Below are positions 34,453-44,569 of a DNA stretch of 64,000 bases, one piece after another. The stretch lies in NCBI RefSeq assembly GCF_002270055.1, contig NZ_NIBG01000001.1:1-64000 (forward strand), read 5' to 3'. The translations under genes were made by a program, and so were the position numbers. The number at the start of each line of letters is the position of its first letter. Positions within the stretch are counted from its first letter, which is position 1. The notes below the pieces were generated by a model. That model was given only the letters and a program-made list of their open reading frames with translations, ran no database searches and was not told the DNA's origin. This DNA comes from Anaeromicrobium sediminis. GTDB taxonomy: Bacteria > Bacillota > Clostridia > Peptostreptococcales > Thermotaleaceae.

Positions 34453-36189
34453 ATGGAGATAATTTTAGAAAAAATTTTAGAGGAACCATTTAGAAGAGGG
34501 ATAAATAAGACAGCTATAGTCACAATTATTAAAAAGCATAGCACGATTAAAAGTGAAAGATATGGTTATTTAACGGCTAATCAAGTGTATGATATGATTG
34601 ATGAAGGTGCAGCGATACACTTAAGTAAAGTTTATGTAAAGGATTTTTCGTTAGATGAATATAGAGCCACTAGAAAGCTTGCAAAATATGCTAATGTTAA
34701 ACTGAAATGGTGTAACTTTGAAGAATGTGTTTTTGATATTAGTGATAGTAATTATATTTCATTTAATAATGCAGACTTTGGTAATTTTAGTGTTAATTTT
34801 AGTAAAGCGACTTTTGGTAAAGGTGATGTATATTTTAGTGGAGCTATCTTTGGAGGAGGCTATATTAATTTTAAGCAAGCATATTTTAGTAAAGGTAATA
34901 TTAATTTTGATAATATTAATTTTGGCACAGGTGATATTAATTTTGATGCGACACATTTTGGTGACGGTCATGTCTATTTTAATGACACAAATTTTGGTGA
35001 AGGTAATATTAATTTCTTATGTGCAACTTTCGGTAAAGGCAATGTAGATTTTTTTGACTGCACTTTTGGTAAAGGGAATGTAGATTTTTATTATACAATT
35101 TTTGATGAAGGTGGTATTTATTTTGGTGGAGCAACTTTTAACAAAAGTAATCTAAATTTTGCTGAAGCAACCTTTAGTGGAGGGGATGTTTTCTTTGATT
35201 GTGCTACTTTTAACGAAGGAAGTTTAAGTTTCGATGAAGTTATTTTTGGTGAAAGTAATGTTGATTTCAATGACATGTCATTAAATGAGTTACTATTTGA
35301 TAAATGTAATTTTAAAACTGATATAAATATAAAGAAATTGAAATGTAAAGAATTATATGTAAAGGACTGTATAATTAAAGAAATTTTTGATTTAAGCAAT
35401 ATGAGTAAAGAAAAAATTAATACATTGAGTTTTAATAACACGAAAAATTTAGGTCAAATATTTCTTTGTTGGGATGATAACATAAGAAGTGCAATAGTAG
35501 GTGTAGAAAATTCAGAAAAATACATCTCAAAATCATATACATGTAAGTTATTAAAAGAAAATTATCATAATATAGGTGAGTATAATAATGAAGATTATGC
35601 ATATGTAGAATTTAGAAGGTGTCAAAGAAAATCATTATATTATAGGGAAAATATTAATAAGCCTAAAAAGAATAATAAAATCTTTTCAAAAGAAGGAATA
35701 ACATACATGTGGGAGTACTTAAAGTATACATTAATGCCTCTAAGAAGTAGAGTAGACTACATAATAGGGGAGCTTATAGGTGGATATGGTACTAAGCCAC
35801 GAAATGTTTTTTGTTCATGTATTATAACTATTTGTATATTCGCATTTATATATAACATACTTCCTAGTGGGAGTGAATTATCTGATTTATTTAAGGAAAA
35901 GCCAAGTGAAGTTAAATTATTCATAGAAAGTGCAAATGGGAAGACACCTATCTCTGTGAAATATGCTGAAAACATATTATTAATGGATAAATCAACTTCA
36001 AACAATTTGTGGGCGTCACGTTTGTGGTCTGGGATTTATTTTAGTGGAATAACTTTCCTAACGATTGGATATGGAGATATTGCACCAAAAGATACATTAA
36101 CAGCAATATTTTGTGTACTAGAGGGTTTTTGTGGCATTTTCTTAATGTCATATTTTACTGTTGCTTTTGTTAGAAAAATACTCAGATAA
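34453..36189 (+). CDS. Beta-solenoid (14 x 12-residue repeats) fused to a K+ channel pore
   Basis: The 578-residue product has an N-terminal domain of about 108 residues. Next come 14 tandem repeats of exactly 12 residues (109-276; consensus FGxGx[IV]xFxxAx), then a linker. The C-terminal two-segment pore has TM1 near 453-469 (CIITICIFAFIYN), a P-loop with the K+ selectivity filter TIGYGD (537-542), and TM2 to the end. The repeats should form a right-handed beta-helix related to pentapeptide repeats but with a longer, fixed unit. The plan suggests a ligand-gated K+ efflux channel. ATG 34453 is preferred; a GTG at 34366 in frame lacks a better SD. Its place beside a TIR operon on an island hints at defence. 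Confidence 0.85.
   Translation: MEIILEKILEEPFRRGINKTAIVTIIKKHSTIKSERYGYLTANQVYDMIDEGAAIHLSKVYVKDFSLDEYRATRKLAKYANVKLKWCNFEECVFDISDSNYISFNNADFGNFSVNFSKATFGKGDVYFSGAIFGGGYINFKQAYFSKGNINFDNINFGTGDINFDATHFGDGHVYFNDTNFGEGNINFLCATFGKGNVDFFDCTFGKGNVDFYYTIFDEGGIYFGGATFNKSNLNFAEATFSGGDVFFDCATFNEGSLSFDEVIFGESNVDFNDMSLNELLFDKCNFKTDINIKKLKCKELYVKDCIIKEIFDLSNMSKEKINTLSFNNTKNLGQIFLCWDDNIRSAIVGVENSEKYISKSYTCKLLKENYHNIGEYNNEDYAYVEFRRCQRKSLYYRENINKPKKNNKIFSKEGITYMWEYLKYTLMPLRSRVDYIIGELIGGYGTKPRNVFCSCIITICIFAFIYNILPSGSELSDLFKEKPSEVKLFIESANGKTPISVKYAENILLMDKSTSNNLWASRLWSGIYFSGITFLTIGYGDIAPKDTLTAIFCVLEGFCGIFLMSYFTVAFVRKILR
34777..35280 (+). repeat. 14 tandem 36-bp coding repeats
   Basis: Fourteen units in perfect 36-nt phase without a single indel. 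The phenylalanines of the 12-residue unit fall at fixed positions, and the DNA copies have diverged at third and variable positions. Confidence 0.93.
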
Positions 36190-36313
36190 ATATTAGAAAA
36201 GTTTTGCATAAATAGACGTCTCCTTAATTCTTACTTATTTAGAATTATTGACCATTTACACAAAACTTTATACATTACCATTTTATTGTTAAGCCTACAT
36301 GCTAATGCTATTA

Positions 36314-37018
36314 TTATAGCCTTAGAATTTCCACGCTTCCACCATTGTTTTGTATAATTTCTTTTAAAATAGTTTCTAATGTTGAAATTGGTAAATCATT
36401 GAGTTCGTTATTAAAGAAGAAAACATTATTAATTGTAAAGTCAGCATAGTTATCATGCTTATCAAATTTTTGCAAATTAAACGGAATTTCAATATCATAA
36501 AACTGTGCATATGATTTAGCAGGTGTAAAATAACCAAAACTTTCTAAAAGTTTCCTTGTATTATAAAGTTGAGAAGCATATGTAAAGTTAGCATTTAACC
36601 AAAAATAATGATTAGTATTTTCTTTATCATTAAATCTATCTTTTTCACATTTTGATATAAGTAGATTTATTTGATGAATAGGGGTTAGATTACTTTCACT
36701 TATATAGCTTTTTTCTTCAATTTTATAATCATTTTTTAATCCAAATATATTAAGGATTTTTTGAGTTGAATATGGTCCCGTACCTGAATATCCACAGATT
36801 GTATTTAACCAAAGTTCATTATCTTTATCATCTTTAAGAACAAATCTGTAAACCTTATTACTTTCTTCATCTATATAGGGAGATTGTTTTTCATCTCTAT
36901 ATACTTCAAATTCCTTAATGTTACTAAACAATGGAACTATGTTTTTAACGAATCTTACAGTTAAGTTTGGGTCATCGTGATAGAACTTGATAGTTGTTGG
37001 ATATGGTAAATTACTCAT
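36314..37018 (-). CDS. Hypothetical protein, island right end
   Basis: The 234-residue product is soluble, rich in Asn, Tyr and Phe, without signal peptide, membrane segment or recognised domain. It starts MSNLPYPTTIKFYHDDPNL after a good GGAGGTG on the minus strand. It is convergent with the channel gene. An AAAGTTTTG/CAAAACTTT inverted repeat in the 124-nt gap between them might be a shared terminator, although the loop is long. It is the last gene before attR. Confidence 0.6.
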   Translation of the reverse strand: MSNLPYPTTIKFYHDDPNLTVRFVKNIVPLFSNIKEFEVYRDEKQSPYIDEESNKVYRFVLKDDKDNELWLNTICGYSGTGPYSTQKILNIFGLKNDYKIEEKSYISESNLTPIHQINLLISKCEKDRFNDKENTNHYFWLNANFTYASQLYNTRKLLESFGYFTPAKSYAQFYDIEIPFNLQKFDKHDNYADFTINNVFFFNNELNDLPISTLETILKEIIQNNGGSVEILRL

Positions 37019-37312
37019 AATTAGTACACCTCCAAGATTGTTATTATACTTTATGATATATATGAAATTTGGACAAGAATAGAACCGATTTATTATAATT
37101 TACTTTGCCTAAAATTATTTACGTCTACTAGCATCATTTTATATGTTTATTAAATACACTAACGTGCTTATGTTTCCTTAGTAAATTATTAATGCCTTGA
37201 CATATAGATTTTTCTCACTTATGCTGGAGAAAAGTGAACCATGCGTATTATTGAACATAAAATGGTTGTAATCATTGAAAATACAAAGGATTGGCAAGAA
37301 TGATGAAAAAGG
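37019..37312. other. Island right terminal region
   Basis: No gene. It holds the SD/leader of the minus-strand gene and the outward-facing promoter described separately. This side would be joined to the integrase end when the element is circular. Confidence 0.5.
37197..37225 (+). promoter_or_regulatory. Promoter facing attR
   Basis: TTGACA, 17 bp, TATGCT. It reads rightward out of the island. In the circular form it would read across attP into the integrase gene. Confidence 0.5.
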
Positions 37313-37385
37313 GGTCTTCAAAACCAGTTTGAGGGGTTAGTAGCCTCTTAGGTGGGTTCGATTCCCACATATTCCCGCCAATTAT
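37313..37385 (+). repeat. attR: right 73-bp attachment repeat
   Basis: Identical to 20674-20746. It carries the tRNA-Sec 3' part from the anticodon arm through CCA plus ATTAT. It lacks the 5' half and the promoter, so it is not a second tRNA gene. Confidence 0.95.
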
Positions 37386-37479
37386 TTTAAAGAGTTTGCA
37401 TATGCAGACTCTTTTTTCTATTTGTTGGAATAGAATGAAAAAAAGTGGTAATAATATACTGTTAGATGGGAGGTACATT

Positions 37480-38145
37480 ATGAAAAGAAGAAAACCAAAG
37501 GGTAGAATAATTTTTATTTGTGTCTTTTTACTAGCAGTTAGTTTTATATACGGATATTACACGAAAGATAATACTATAGAAGAGAAGATTACTTTAGGTC
37601 CGAAAAAGGTGGAAGAAAAAATTCCAACCGAAAATGAAAATGTAAAAATACCAAAAAAAGAGACTCGAAAAACAATTGAAGAAACTAAAAAAAATATGGA
37701 AGCTAATATAGATGAAGAAAAGATAAATGAAGAGTTAGTCACAGAAAAAACTCAAATGGTATTTAAAACTCATTATGAAAAATATAATGATATACAAGTG
37801 GAAAAGAAAAAAGTACCTAAGGATGTAATTGGCTCTAATATGGAAACTTTTAAAGACTATGTAAAAAACACATATTCAAATTGGAAAATTAGGGAAATAA
37901 ATAAAAATGAAGTAGAGCTATATAAAAATAGTGATGAAATCCCACCTAATTATTATGTTATAAAAGAGTTAGATGGATATTTAGCCGTATACAAAACTGA
38001 TAAGGACGGAAAATTTGAGTTAGTAGAAAAAACAGATATTCCCCTAAATATTTTAGGAGAAACGGATATAGGATATATTAAAGCAGGAATAAAAAAGAAG
38101 ACATTAGAAGAAATATATGCTGTATTAGAAGATTATAGCAGTTAG
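37480..38145 (+). CDS. BofC-like sporulation protein
   Basis: BofC inhibits the protease SpoIVB and so tunes sigma-K activation in Bacillus. The 221-residue product has an N-terminal signal/anchor (IIFICVFLLAVSFIYGYY) and a Glu/Lys-rich linker. The C-terminal domain has NYYVIKELDGYLAVYKTDKD and EKTDIPLNILGETDI, which I recognise as the BofC C-terminal type. ATG 37480 follows GGGAGG. Placement before ruvC-ruvA-ruvB matches the Bacillus bofC-ruvA-ruvB order, which supports the call. The island attR ends 95 nt upstream. Confidence 0.8.
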   Translation: MKRRKPKGRIIFICVFLLAVSFIYGYYTKDNTIEEKITLGPKKVEEKIPTENENVKIPKKETRKTIEETKKNMEANIDEEKINEELVTEKTQMVFKTHYEKYNDIQVEKKKVPKDVIGSNMETFKDYVKNTYSNWKIREINKNEVELYKNSDEIPPNYYVIKELDGYLAVYKTDKDGKFELVEKTDIPLNILGETDIGYIKAGIKKKTLEEIYAVLEDYSS

Positions 38146-38218
38146 ACTATATATAAAAGCCAATAGGGTTAATAAATACAATTGGTCAGAATAAATTCAA
38201 TACGTCAATAAACTGTCT

Positions 38219-38242
38219 AAGCGCCAATAGGCGCTTTTTTTA
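38219..38242 (+). terminator. Terminator after bofC-like gene
   Basis: AAGCGCC-AATA-GGCGCTT followed by five more T residues. Confidence 0.85.
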
Positions 38243-38258
38243 TGAACTATTAAGTAAT

Positions 38259-38282
38259 AAAAGGGTGTATAGACCCTTTTTA
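38259..38282 (+). terminator. Second terminator-like hairpin
   Basis: AAAAGGGT-GTATAG-ACCCTTTT with following T; a tandem back-up to the one 17 nt upstream. Confidence 0.65.
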
Positions 38283-38361
38283 GTTTCGTCCATATTTAAT
38301 CTTATATGTAATTATGTTACAATGGAGTGTATAACTGTATATGCAAAAGGGAGAGATGTGG

Positions 38362-38856
38362 ATGAGAATCTTAGGAATAGACCCAGGTATAGCTATAGTA
38401 GGATATGGAATAATTGATTATGTGGGAAATAAGTTTAAAACAGTAGATTATGGAGCCATAACTACAGATTCTAAAATGAAAACATCAAAAAGGTTAAAGG
38501 TAATATATGATTCATTACAAGAACTTATACAAGTTCATAAGCCAGATGTTATTGCAATTGAGGAATTATTTTTTAACAAGAATGTTAAAACGGCTCTTAT
38601 AGTAGGCCATGCAAGGGGCGTATGCATATTGGCTGGAGAAAATTTCAACTTAAACATATTTGAGTATACACCTCTACAAGTAAAACAGGGGATAGTTGGA
38701 TATGGTAGGGCTGAGAAAAAACAAGTTCAGATTATGGTAAAGACCCTTTTAAATTTAAAGAGTGTGCCTAAACCAGATGATGTGGCAGATGCATTGGCTG
38801 TGGCCATTTGTCATGCCCATTCAGGAAAGTTTGGAGATTTATTCAGTTTAAAATAG
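38362..38856 (+). CDS. ruvC: Holliday junction endonuclease RuvC
   Basis: RuvC cuts Holliday junctions in the RuvABC pathway. The 164-residue product has the four acidic residues of the RNase-H fold in [34 protein letters not shown] and [15 protein letters not shown] chose ATG 38362, 8 nt after GGGAG; the ATG at 38341 is seven codons upstream and less conserved. ruvA follows closely. Confidence 0.97.
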   Translation: MRILGIDPGIAIVGYGIIDYVGNKFKTVDYGAITTDSKMKTSKRLKVIYDSLQELIQVHKPDVIAIEELFFNKNVKTALIVGHARGVCILAGENFNLNIFEYTPLQVKQGIVGYGRAEKKQVQIMVKTLLNLKSVPKPDDVADALAVAICHAHSGKFGDLFSLK

Positions 38857-38872
38857 AGTGGAGGATGTAGTT

Positions 38873-39469
38873 ATGTTTGCTTATATAAAAGGCTCCTTAG
38901 AGTATAATGGTGGAGATCATATAATAGTTGAGAACAATGAAATTGGATATAAGGTATTTACAACAAGTTTTTCTATAAGTGAATTTATTAAAGGCGAAGG
39001 AAATATATGTGTATATACGAAAGTTGTAAATAGAGATGATGAAATGAATATATATGGATTTTCATCAAAAGATGAGATGGATATGTTTAATAAATTAGTA
39101 AGTGTATCTGGTGTAGGAAGTAAAATGGCACTTGGAATATTATCATCCATAAGTCTAGGCCAATTAGTTGGAGCTATTGTGGCTAATGATACTAAAGAAC
39201 TTACAAAGGCTCAAGGGGTAGGGAAGAAAACTGCTCAAAGGATAGCATTAGAATTAAAGGATAAGGTAGATAAAAACTTAGCATTAATCCAACCAAGTTT
39301 TGATGATTTTATAACACCGATTGAAAATCATGTGGAAGAGGCAACTGAGGCACTTATGAGTTTAGGATATAAAAAATCAGAAGTACAAAATGCTATAGGT
39401 AAAATAAGGGTTGATAATTTAAAGGTTGAAGATATAATAAAAGAGGTGCTAAAAATTCTTTCACTATAG
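38873..39469 (+). CDS. ruvA: Holliday junction DNA-binding protein RuvA
   Basis: RuvA holds the junction for the RuvB motor. The 198-residue product has the OB-fold start MFAYIKGSLEYNGGDHIIVE, tandem HhH motifs (VSGVGSKMALGILSS and AQGVGKKTAQRIALELKDK) and the C-terminal RuvB-binding domain (EEATEALMSLGYKKSEV). ATG 38873 follows GTGGAGG; the GTG at 38858 in frame lies inside that SD. Confidence 0.97.
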   Translation: MFAYIKGSLEYNGGDHIIVENNEIGYKVFTTSFSISEFIKGEGNICVYTKVVNRDDEMNIYGFSSKDEMDMFNKLVSVSGVGSKMALGILSSISLGQLVGAIVANDTKELTKAQGVGKKTAQRIALELKDKVDKNLALIQPSFDDFITPIENHVEEATEALMSLGYKKSEVQNAIGKIRVDNLKVEDIIKEVLKILSL

Positions 39470-39488
39470 GAAAGGGAGGCATATATAA

Positions 39489-40496
39489 TTGTATAATATG
39501 GAAGATGATAGAGTCATAACTAGTTCTTTGAAAAACGAAGACTGTGAAATAGAGAATAATTTAAGACCTAAAAGTATAGGTGAGTATATAGGCCAGGAGA
39601 AGGTAAAAGAGAAGTTAAATATATTTATAGAAGCAGCTAAGATGAGAAATGAGGCTTTAGATCATGTATTGTTATATGGACCACCAGGCTTGGGAAAAAC
39701 AACCCTTTCTAGTATTATATCCCATGAAATGGGTGTAAACTTAAAAATCACATCTGGTCCTGCCATAGAAAGACCTGGAGATTTAGCGGCCATATTGACT
39801 AATCTAAGTGAAAATGATGTTTTATTTATAGATGAAATACATAGATTGAGTAGAAGTGTAGAGGAAGTATTATATCCTGCCATGGAAGACTATGCACTAG
39901 ATATTATTATAGGAAAAGGTCCAAGTGCTAGGTCTATAAGATTGGATTTAAGTAAATTTACTTTAATTGGAGCTACAACTAGGGCAGGGCTTCTAACATC
40001 ACCACTTAGGGATAGGTTTGGTGTCATATGTAAACTAGAACTATATAAACCAGAAGAATTAGGAGAAATTATAATTAGATCTGCTAATATACTAGGTATT
40101 TTAATAGAAAAGAGCGCTGCAATTGAAATTGCAAGAAGATCTCGTGGTACACCAAGGATTGCCAACAGAATTTTAAAGAGAATAAGAGATTTTGCACAAG
40201 TGAAAGGCAATGGCATGATAACTCATGAAATAGCTAATAATGGTTTAAAGTTATTAGAGGTTGATGAATATGGATTAGACAATACTGATAGAAATATATT
40301 AAGAACTATAATTAGTAAATTTAGTGGTGGACCTGTAGGTTTAGATACCCTTGCTGCGTCCACGGGAGAAGAAAGAACTACAATAGAAGATGTGTATGAA
40401 CCTTTTTTACTACAATTAGGATTTATAGAAAGAACTCCAAAGGGAAGAAAAGTTACTAAACTTGGATATGAACATTTAGGTATTAAGTGGGAATAG
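39489..40496 (+). CDS. ruvB: Holliday junction branch-migration ATPase RuvB
   Basis: RuvB is the AAA+ motor of branch migration. The 335-residue product has Walker [13 protein letters not shown], Walker [12 protein letters not shown], the [19 protein letters not shown] sensor and arginine finger region, and a C-terminal winged helix ([22 protein letters not shown]-type). The TTG at 39489 is 9 nt from GGGAGG, while the in-frame ATG three codons later is 18 nt away, so TTG is the likelier start. Confidence 0.97.
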   Translation: MYNMEDDRVITSSLKNEDCEIENNLRPKSIGEYIGQEKVKEKLNIFIEAAKMRNEALDHVLLYGPPGLGKTTLSSIISHEMGVNLKITSGPAIERPGDLAAILTNLSENDVLFIDEIHRLSRSVEEVLYPAMEDYALDIIIGKGPSARSIRLDLSKFTLIGATTRAGLLTSPLRDRFGVICKLELYKPEELGEIIIRSANILGILIEKSAAIEIARRSRGTPRIANRILKRIRDFAQVKGNGMITHEIANNGLKLLEVDEYGLDNTDRNILRTIISKFSGGPVGLDTLAASTGEERTTIEDVYEPFLLQLGFIERTPKGRKVTKLGYEHLGIKWE

Positions 40497-40507
40497 GAGA
40501 ATAGAAC

Positions 40508-41821
40508 ATGAAAAAGTTTATGGGTTTGTGTGTAATTATAATTTTTATTGTAACGAATACTTTTTTTGCAAGTGGACAAGTTCAAATTCCAGCCACAGTT
40601 AAAGTGGGAATAATATTTGGCAGTAATGAAATTGATAATATTAAGCTAGAAGGAGATTCAAAAATAACCATTGTAAAAGATGGAAATATAATTGATGAAG
40701 GTTCCATATTCATATTAAAAAAAGATACTGGAAATACTTTGAAAGTAACAAATAAAAATGGTAATGAAATACTTAAATATGATGTAAAGAAAGATAAAAT
40801 CTCCTTTAAAGGGGAAAAAATAATAAAAGTAAATGGTCAAAGCTATAGAGGAAACATAATAGTGGATAGATATTATAATAGTGATTTGACTATAATAAAT
40901 GAACTAGAAATTGATGAATACCTATATGGGGTCTTACCAAAGGAAATTTCTGGATCATGGCCTATGGAAGCACAAAAGGCTCAGGCTGTAGCAGCAAGAA
41001 ATTTTACTCTAGTAAAATTAGGCTCCCATAGGGGACTGGGATTTGATTTATGTGATACTACCCATTGTCAAGTCTATGGTGGTTTTTCTGTAGAAAATAG
41101 CCAATCTAATAGGGCCATAGATGAAACAAAAGACCAAACACTAACTTATAATAGGGAACCTATTTCTGCATATTATCATTCTAATAGTGGTGGGAAAACT
41201 GAAAATATGGAGAATGTATGGTCTGCAAAGGTAGAATATATAAGGAGTGTAGAAGACCCATACTCCATAGGTGCACCTAATGATTCTTGGGAAAAAGTTT
41301 ATTCAAAGAATGAAATAGAAGATATATTAAATAATGGTGAGAATTATGTAGGAGAGTTGAAAAGTATAAAAATAAAGACTAGAGCAGAAAGTGGAAGAGT
41401 TACTGAACTAGAGATTATTGGAGATAAAGATGAAATAATTCTACAAAAGGATAAAATAAGAAAGGTATTTGGTTATAATAATATAAAGAGCACCTGGTTT
41501 AATATAAAGCATGATGGGGACATGAATAAAATAGCTTTACAACAACCCTATGAAGATCCTAAAAATGTCAATATGGAAAAGGTATATGTTATAAGTGATG
41601 AAAAAACTGTGAAAGTAAAGGATGAATTATACATATACAATGGTGAAACTAAAGGAAAAGTTGATTTTCAAAATGTTTCAGGAGATTATTTGTTTGTTGG
41701 AAGAGGATGGGGCCATGGATTAGGTATGAGCCAATGGGGTGCTAAGAAAATGGCAGAAGAAGGATTCTCCTATGAAGAAATACTAATGTTTTACTATAAA
41801 AATACACTACTAGAAAGATAA
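40508..41821 (+). CDS. SpoIID/LytB-domain protein
   Basis: SpoIID is a lytic transglycosylase that strips peptide-cleaved glycan during engulfment. The 437-residue product has a signal peptide and the domain core [48 protein letters not shown] and [20 protein letters not shown]. Its position between ruvB and queA is shared with other Clostridia. The paralogous canonical spoIID is usually elsewhere, so I leave the symbol empty. Confidence 0.92.
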   Translation: MKKFMGLCVIIIFIVTNTFFASGQVQIPATVKVGIIFGSNEIDNIKLEGDSKITIVKDGNIIDEGSIFILKKDTGNTLKVTNKNGNEILKYDVKKDKISFKGEKIIKVNGQSYRGNIIVDRYYNSDLTIINELEIDEYLYGVLPKEISGSWPMEAQKAQAVAARNFTLVKLGSHRGLGFDLCDTTHCQVYGGFSVENSQSNRAIDETKDQTLTYNREPISAYYHSNSGGKTENMENVWSAKVEYIRSVEDPYSIGAPNDSWEKVYSKNEIEDILNNGENYVGELKSIKIKTRAESGRVTELEIIGDKDEIILQKDKIRKVFGYNNIKSTWFNIKHDGDMNKIALQQPYEDPKNVNMEKVYVISDEKTVKVKDELYIYNGETKGKVDFQNVSGDYLFVGRGWGHGLGMSQWGAKKMAEEGFSYEEILMFYYKNTLLER

Positions 41822-41832
41822 GGGGCATGACA

Positions 41833-42858
41833 ATGAACAAAAGTGATTTTTATTTTGACTTACCAGAGGAATTAATAGCTCAAACTCCCATAAAAGAGAG
41901 AGATACTTCTAAATTAATGGTGGTAGATAGACAAACTGGTAATATAGATCATAAACAATTTAAGGATATTATAAAGTATTTAAAAGCAGGAGACTGTTTA
42001 GTCTTAAATAACACAAAAGTATTACCTGCAAGATTATTTGGAGCCAAGGAACATACTGGTGGGAAAGTTGAATTTCTATTACTAAAGAGAATAGAAGGCA
42101 ATAAATGGGAGACCCTAGTTAAGCCTGGGAAAAAGGCAAAACCAGGAGATGTGATAGTGTTTGGGGACGGTATTTTAAAGGCAAATATACTAGAAGTAGG
42201 ACAAGAAGGGTCTAGAATAGTAGAGTTTGTATATAAAGGAATATTTGAAGAAATATTAGACCAGTTAGGAAGTATGCCTCTACCCCCATACATTAAGGAA
42301 AAATTAGATGAAAAGGAAAGATATCAAACTGTATATGCTAAAGAACAGGGTTCGGCAGCAGCACCTACTGCAGGTCTTCATTTTACTAAAGAGTTAATAG
42401 AAGATGTTAAGAATAAGGGGGTTAAAATTGCTTATGTGACCCTTCACGTGGGACTTGGTACTTTTAGGCCAGTAAAGGCAGATAGTATATACGATCATAA
42501 AATGCATGAAGAATTGTATATTATAGATAAGGAAGCGGCAGACATAATAAACAAAACTAAAGAAGAGGGTGGCAGGGTTATATCAGTAGGAACTACTTCC
42601 ACAAGAACTTTAGAAAGTGCAGCAGATGAACTTGGAAAAGTAAAAGCTGAAAGCAGATGGACTGACATTTTCATGTATCCAGGATATGAATTTAAAGTAG
42701 TGGATGGTATAATAACAAATTTTCATTTGCCAGAGTCCACATTGATAATGTTAGTAAGTGCTTTTATGGGAAGAGAAAGAACATTAAATGCATATGAAGA
42801 AGCTATTAAAAATAAATATAGATTTTTTAGTTTTGGAGATGCAATGTTTATAATATAG
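41833..42858 (+). CDS. queA: S-adenosylmethionine:tRNA ribosyltransferase-isomerase QueA
   Basis: QueA transfers the ribosyl part of SAM to preQ1 in tRNA, making epoxyqueuosine. The 341-residue product has the family start [52 protein letters not shown] and the C-terminal [20 protein letters not shown] 41833 is 7 nt after AAGGGG; ATG 41827 would leave only one nt. Followed by tgt, the partner in queuosine synthesis. Confidence 0.97.
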   Translation: MNKSDFYFDLPEELIAQTPIKERDTSKLMVVDRQTGNIDHKQFKDIIKYLKAGDCLVLNNTKVLPARLFGAKEHTGGKVEFLLLKRIEGNKWETLVKPGKKAKPGDVIVFGDGILKANILEVGQEGSRIVEFVYKGIFEEILDQLGSMPLPPYIKEKLDEKERYQTVYAKEQGSAAAPTAGLHFTKELIEDVKNKGVKIAYVTLHVGLGTFRPVKADSIYDHKMHEELYIIDKEAADIINKTKEEGGRVISVGTTSTRTLESAADELGKVKAESRWTDIFMYPGYEFKVVDGIITNFHLPESTLIMLVSAFMGRERTLNAYEEAIKNKYRFFSFGDAMFII

Positions 42859-42882
42859 TCATAGTAAGTTTAGGAGGAATAA

Positions 42883-44004
<1,122 letters not shown>

Positions 44005-44073
44005 TTAATAGAGGGATTTTTCATATGGATGTAGAAATAAGTTAAAGACCATAGTTAAAGGAGGAAGGATTAA

Positions 44074-44343
44074 ATGCAACAACAATTTATGCAACCTATT
44101 ATAATGACAGTGGTGTTTATCGCCATATTCTACTTCTTTATAATAAGACCGCAAAAGAAAAGAGAGAAAGAAGTAAAGGACATGAGATCTAATCTAAAAG
44201 TTGGAGATTATGTAGTTACAATTGGTGGAATCCAAGGAAAAATATCTAAAATTAAAGAAGACGATATCACTATGGAAGTTGGCTCTGACAAGGTTAAATT
44301 AAGGATAGCTAGATGGGCTATAGGTAACGTGGTAAATAAGTAA
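44074..44343 (+). CDS. yajC: Preprotein translocase subunit YajC
   Basis: YajC is a small accessory subunit of SecDF. The 89-residue product has one membrane segment (IIMTVVFIAIFYFFIIRPQK) and the family sequence KVGDYVVTIGGIQGKI. In this genome secD and secF are 8 kb further on instead of next to it. The SD is AAAGGAGG. Confidence 0.95.
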   Translation: MQQQFMQPIIMTVVFIAIFYFFIIRPQKKREKEVKDMRSNLKVGDYVVTIGGIQGKISKIKEDDITMEVGSDKVKLRIARWAIGNVVNK

Positions 44344-44383
44344 TTCTAAGTGGGGCAAGAGGTTACATGCCCTTAAGTTCAGC

Positions 44384-44412
44384 TTGACAGTATATAAAAA
44401 AAGATATACAAT
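44384..44412 (+). promoter_or_regulatory. Promoter upstream of rny
   Basis: TTGACA, 17 bp, TACAAT, giving a leader of about 150 nt before rny. Confidence 0.65.
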
Positions 44413-44506
44413 TATAACAGATATTGGTGTGTGGAGTTTATAATTATGGAAGAAACCTAGTTAGTATTTTAAATTTTTACTATAATAATAAAATAGTGGA
44501 AGATTT

Positions 44507-44535
44507 AAAAACCGAGGATTCTCGGTTTTATTCTT
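44507..44535 (+). terminator. Hairpin in rny leader (possible attenuator)
   Basis: AAAACCGAG-GATT-CTCGGTTTT then ATTCTTTAT, about 20 nt before the rny SD. It could end transcription before rny unless read through. Confidence 0.6.
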
Positions 44536-44569
44536 TATCTGACTCTTTATCAAAAGGGAGGTGTGAGAT

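Larger units (their letters stand above)
20747..37385. mobile_element. 16.6-kb integrative island in tRNA-Sec
   Basis: The element is defined by the perfect 73-bp repeat at both ends and by an integrase that starts about 120 nt from the attL side. Outside the repeats the chromosome continues with a promoter-bearing selC on the left and a sporulation gene followed by ruvCAB on the right. Inside are recombinases, a possible repressor, a helicase-like ATPase, an HNH nuclease, a TIR operon, a channel protein and unknown genes. There is extensive decayed sequence between 21.9 and 24.5 kb. I see no phage structural, lysis, conjugation or replication-initiator genes, so mobilisation would need help from another element. 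Confidence 0.93.

Noticed and set aside
34718-35047. 109-residue plus-strand ORF of repeated Ile/Leu/Val
   Set aside because: It is a frame-shifted shadow of the tandem 36-nt repeats.
34777-35280. Regular 36-nt periodicity that could be taken for a CRISPR array
   Set aside because: The units are diverged, have no spacers, stay in one open frame and encode a 12-residue protein repeat.
20747-37312. Island as an intact prophage or conjugative element
   Set aside because: No capsid, portal, terminase, lysis, relaxase or type IV secretion genes are present.
37313-37385. tRNA gene at the right end of the island
   Set aside because: It is only the 3' part without acceptor 5' strand or promoter; it is attR.
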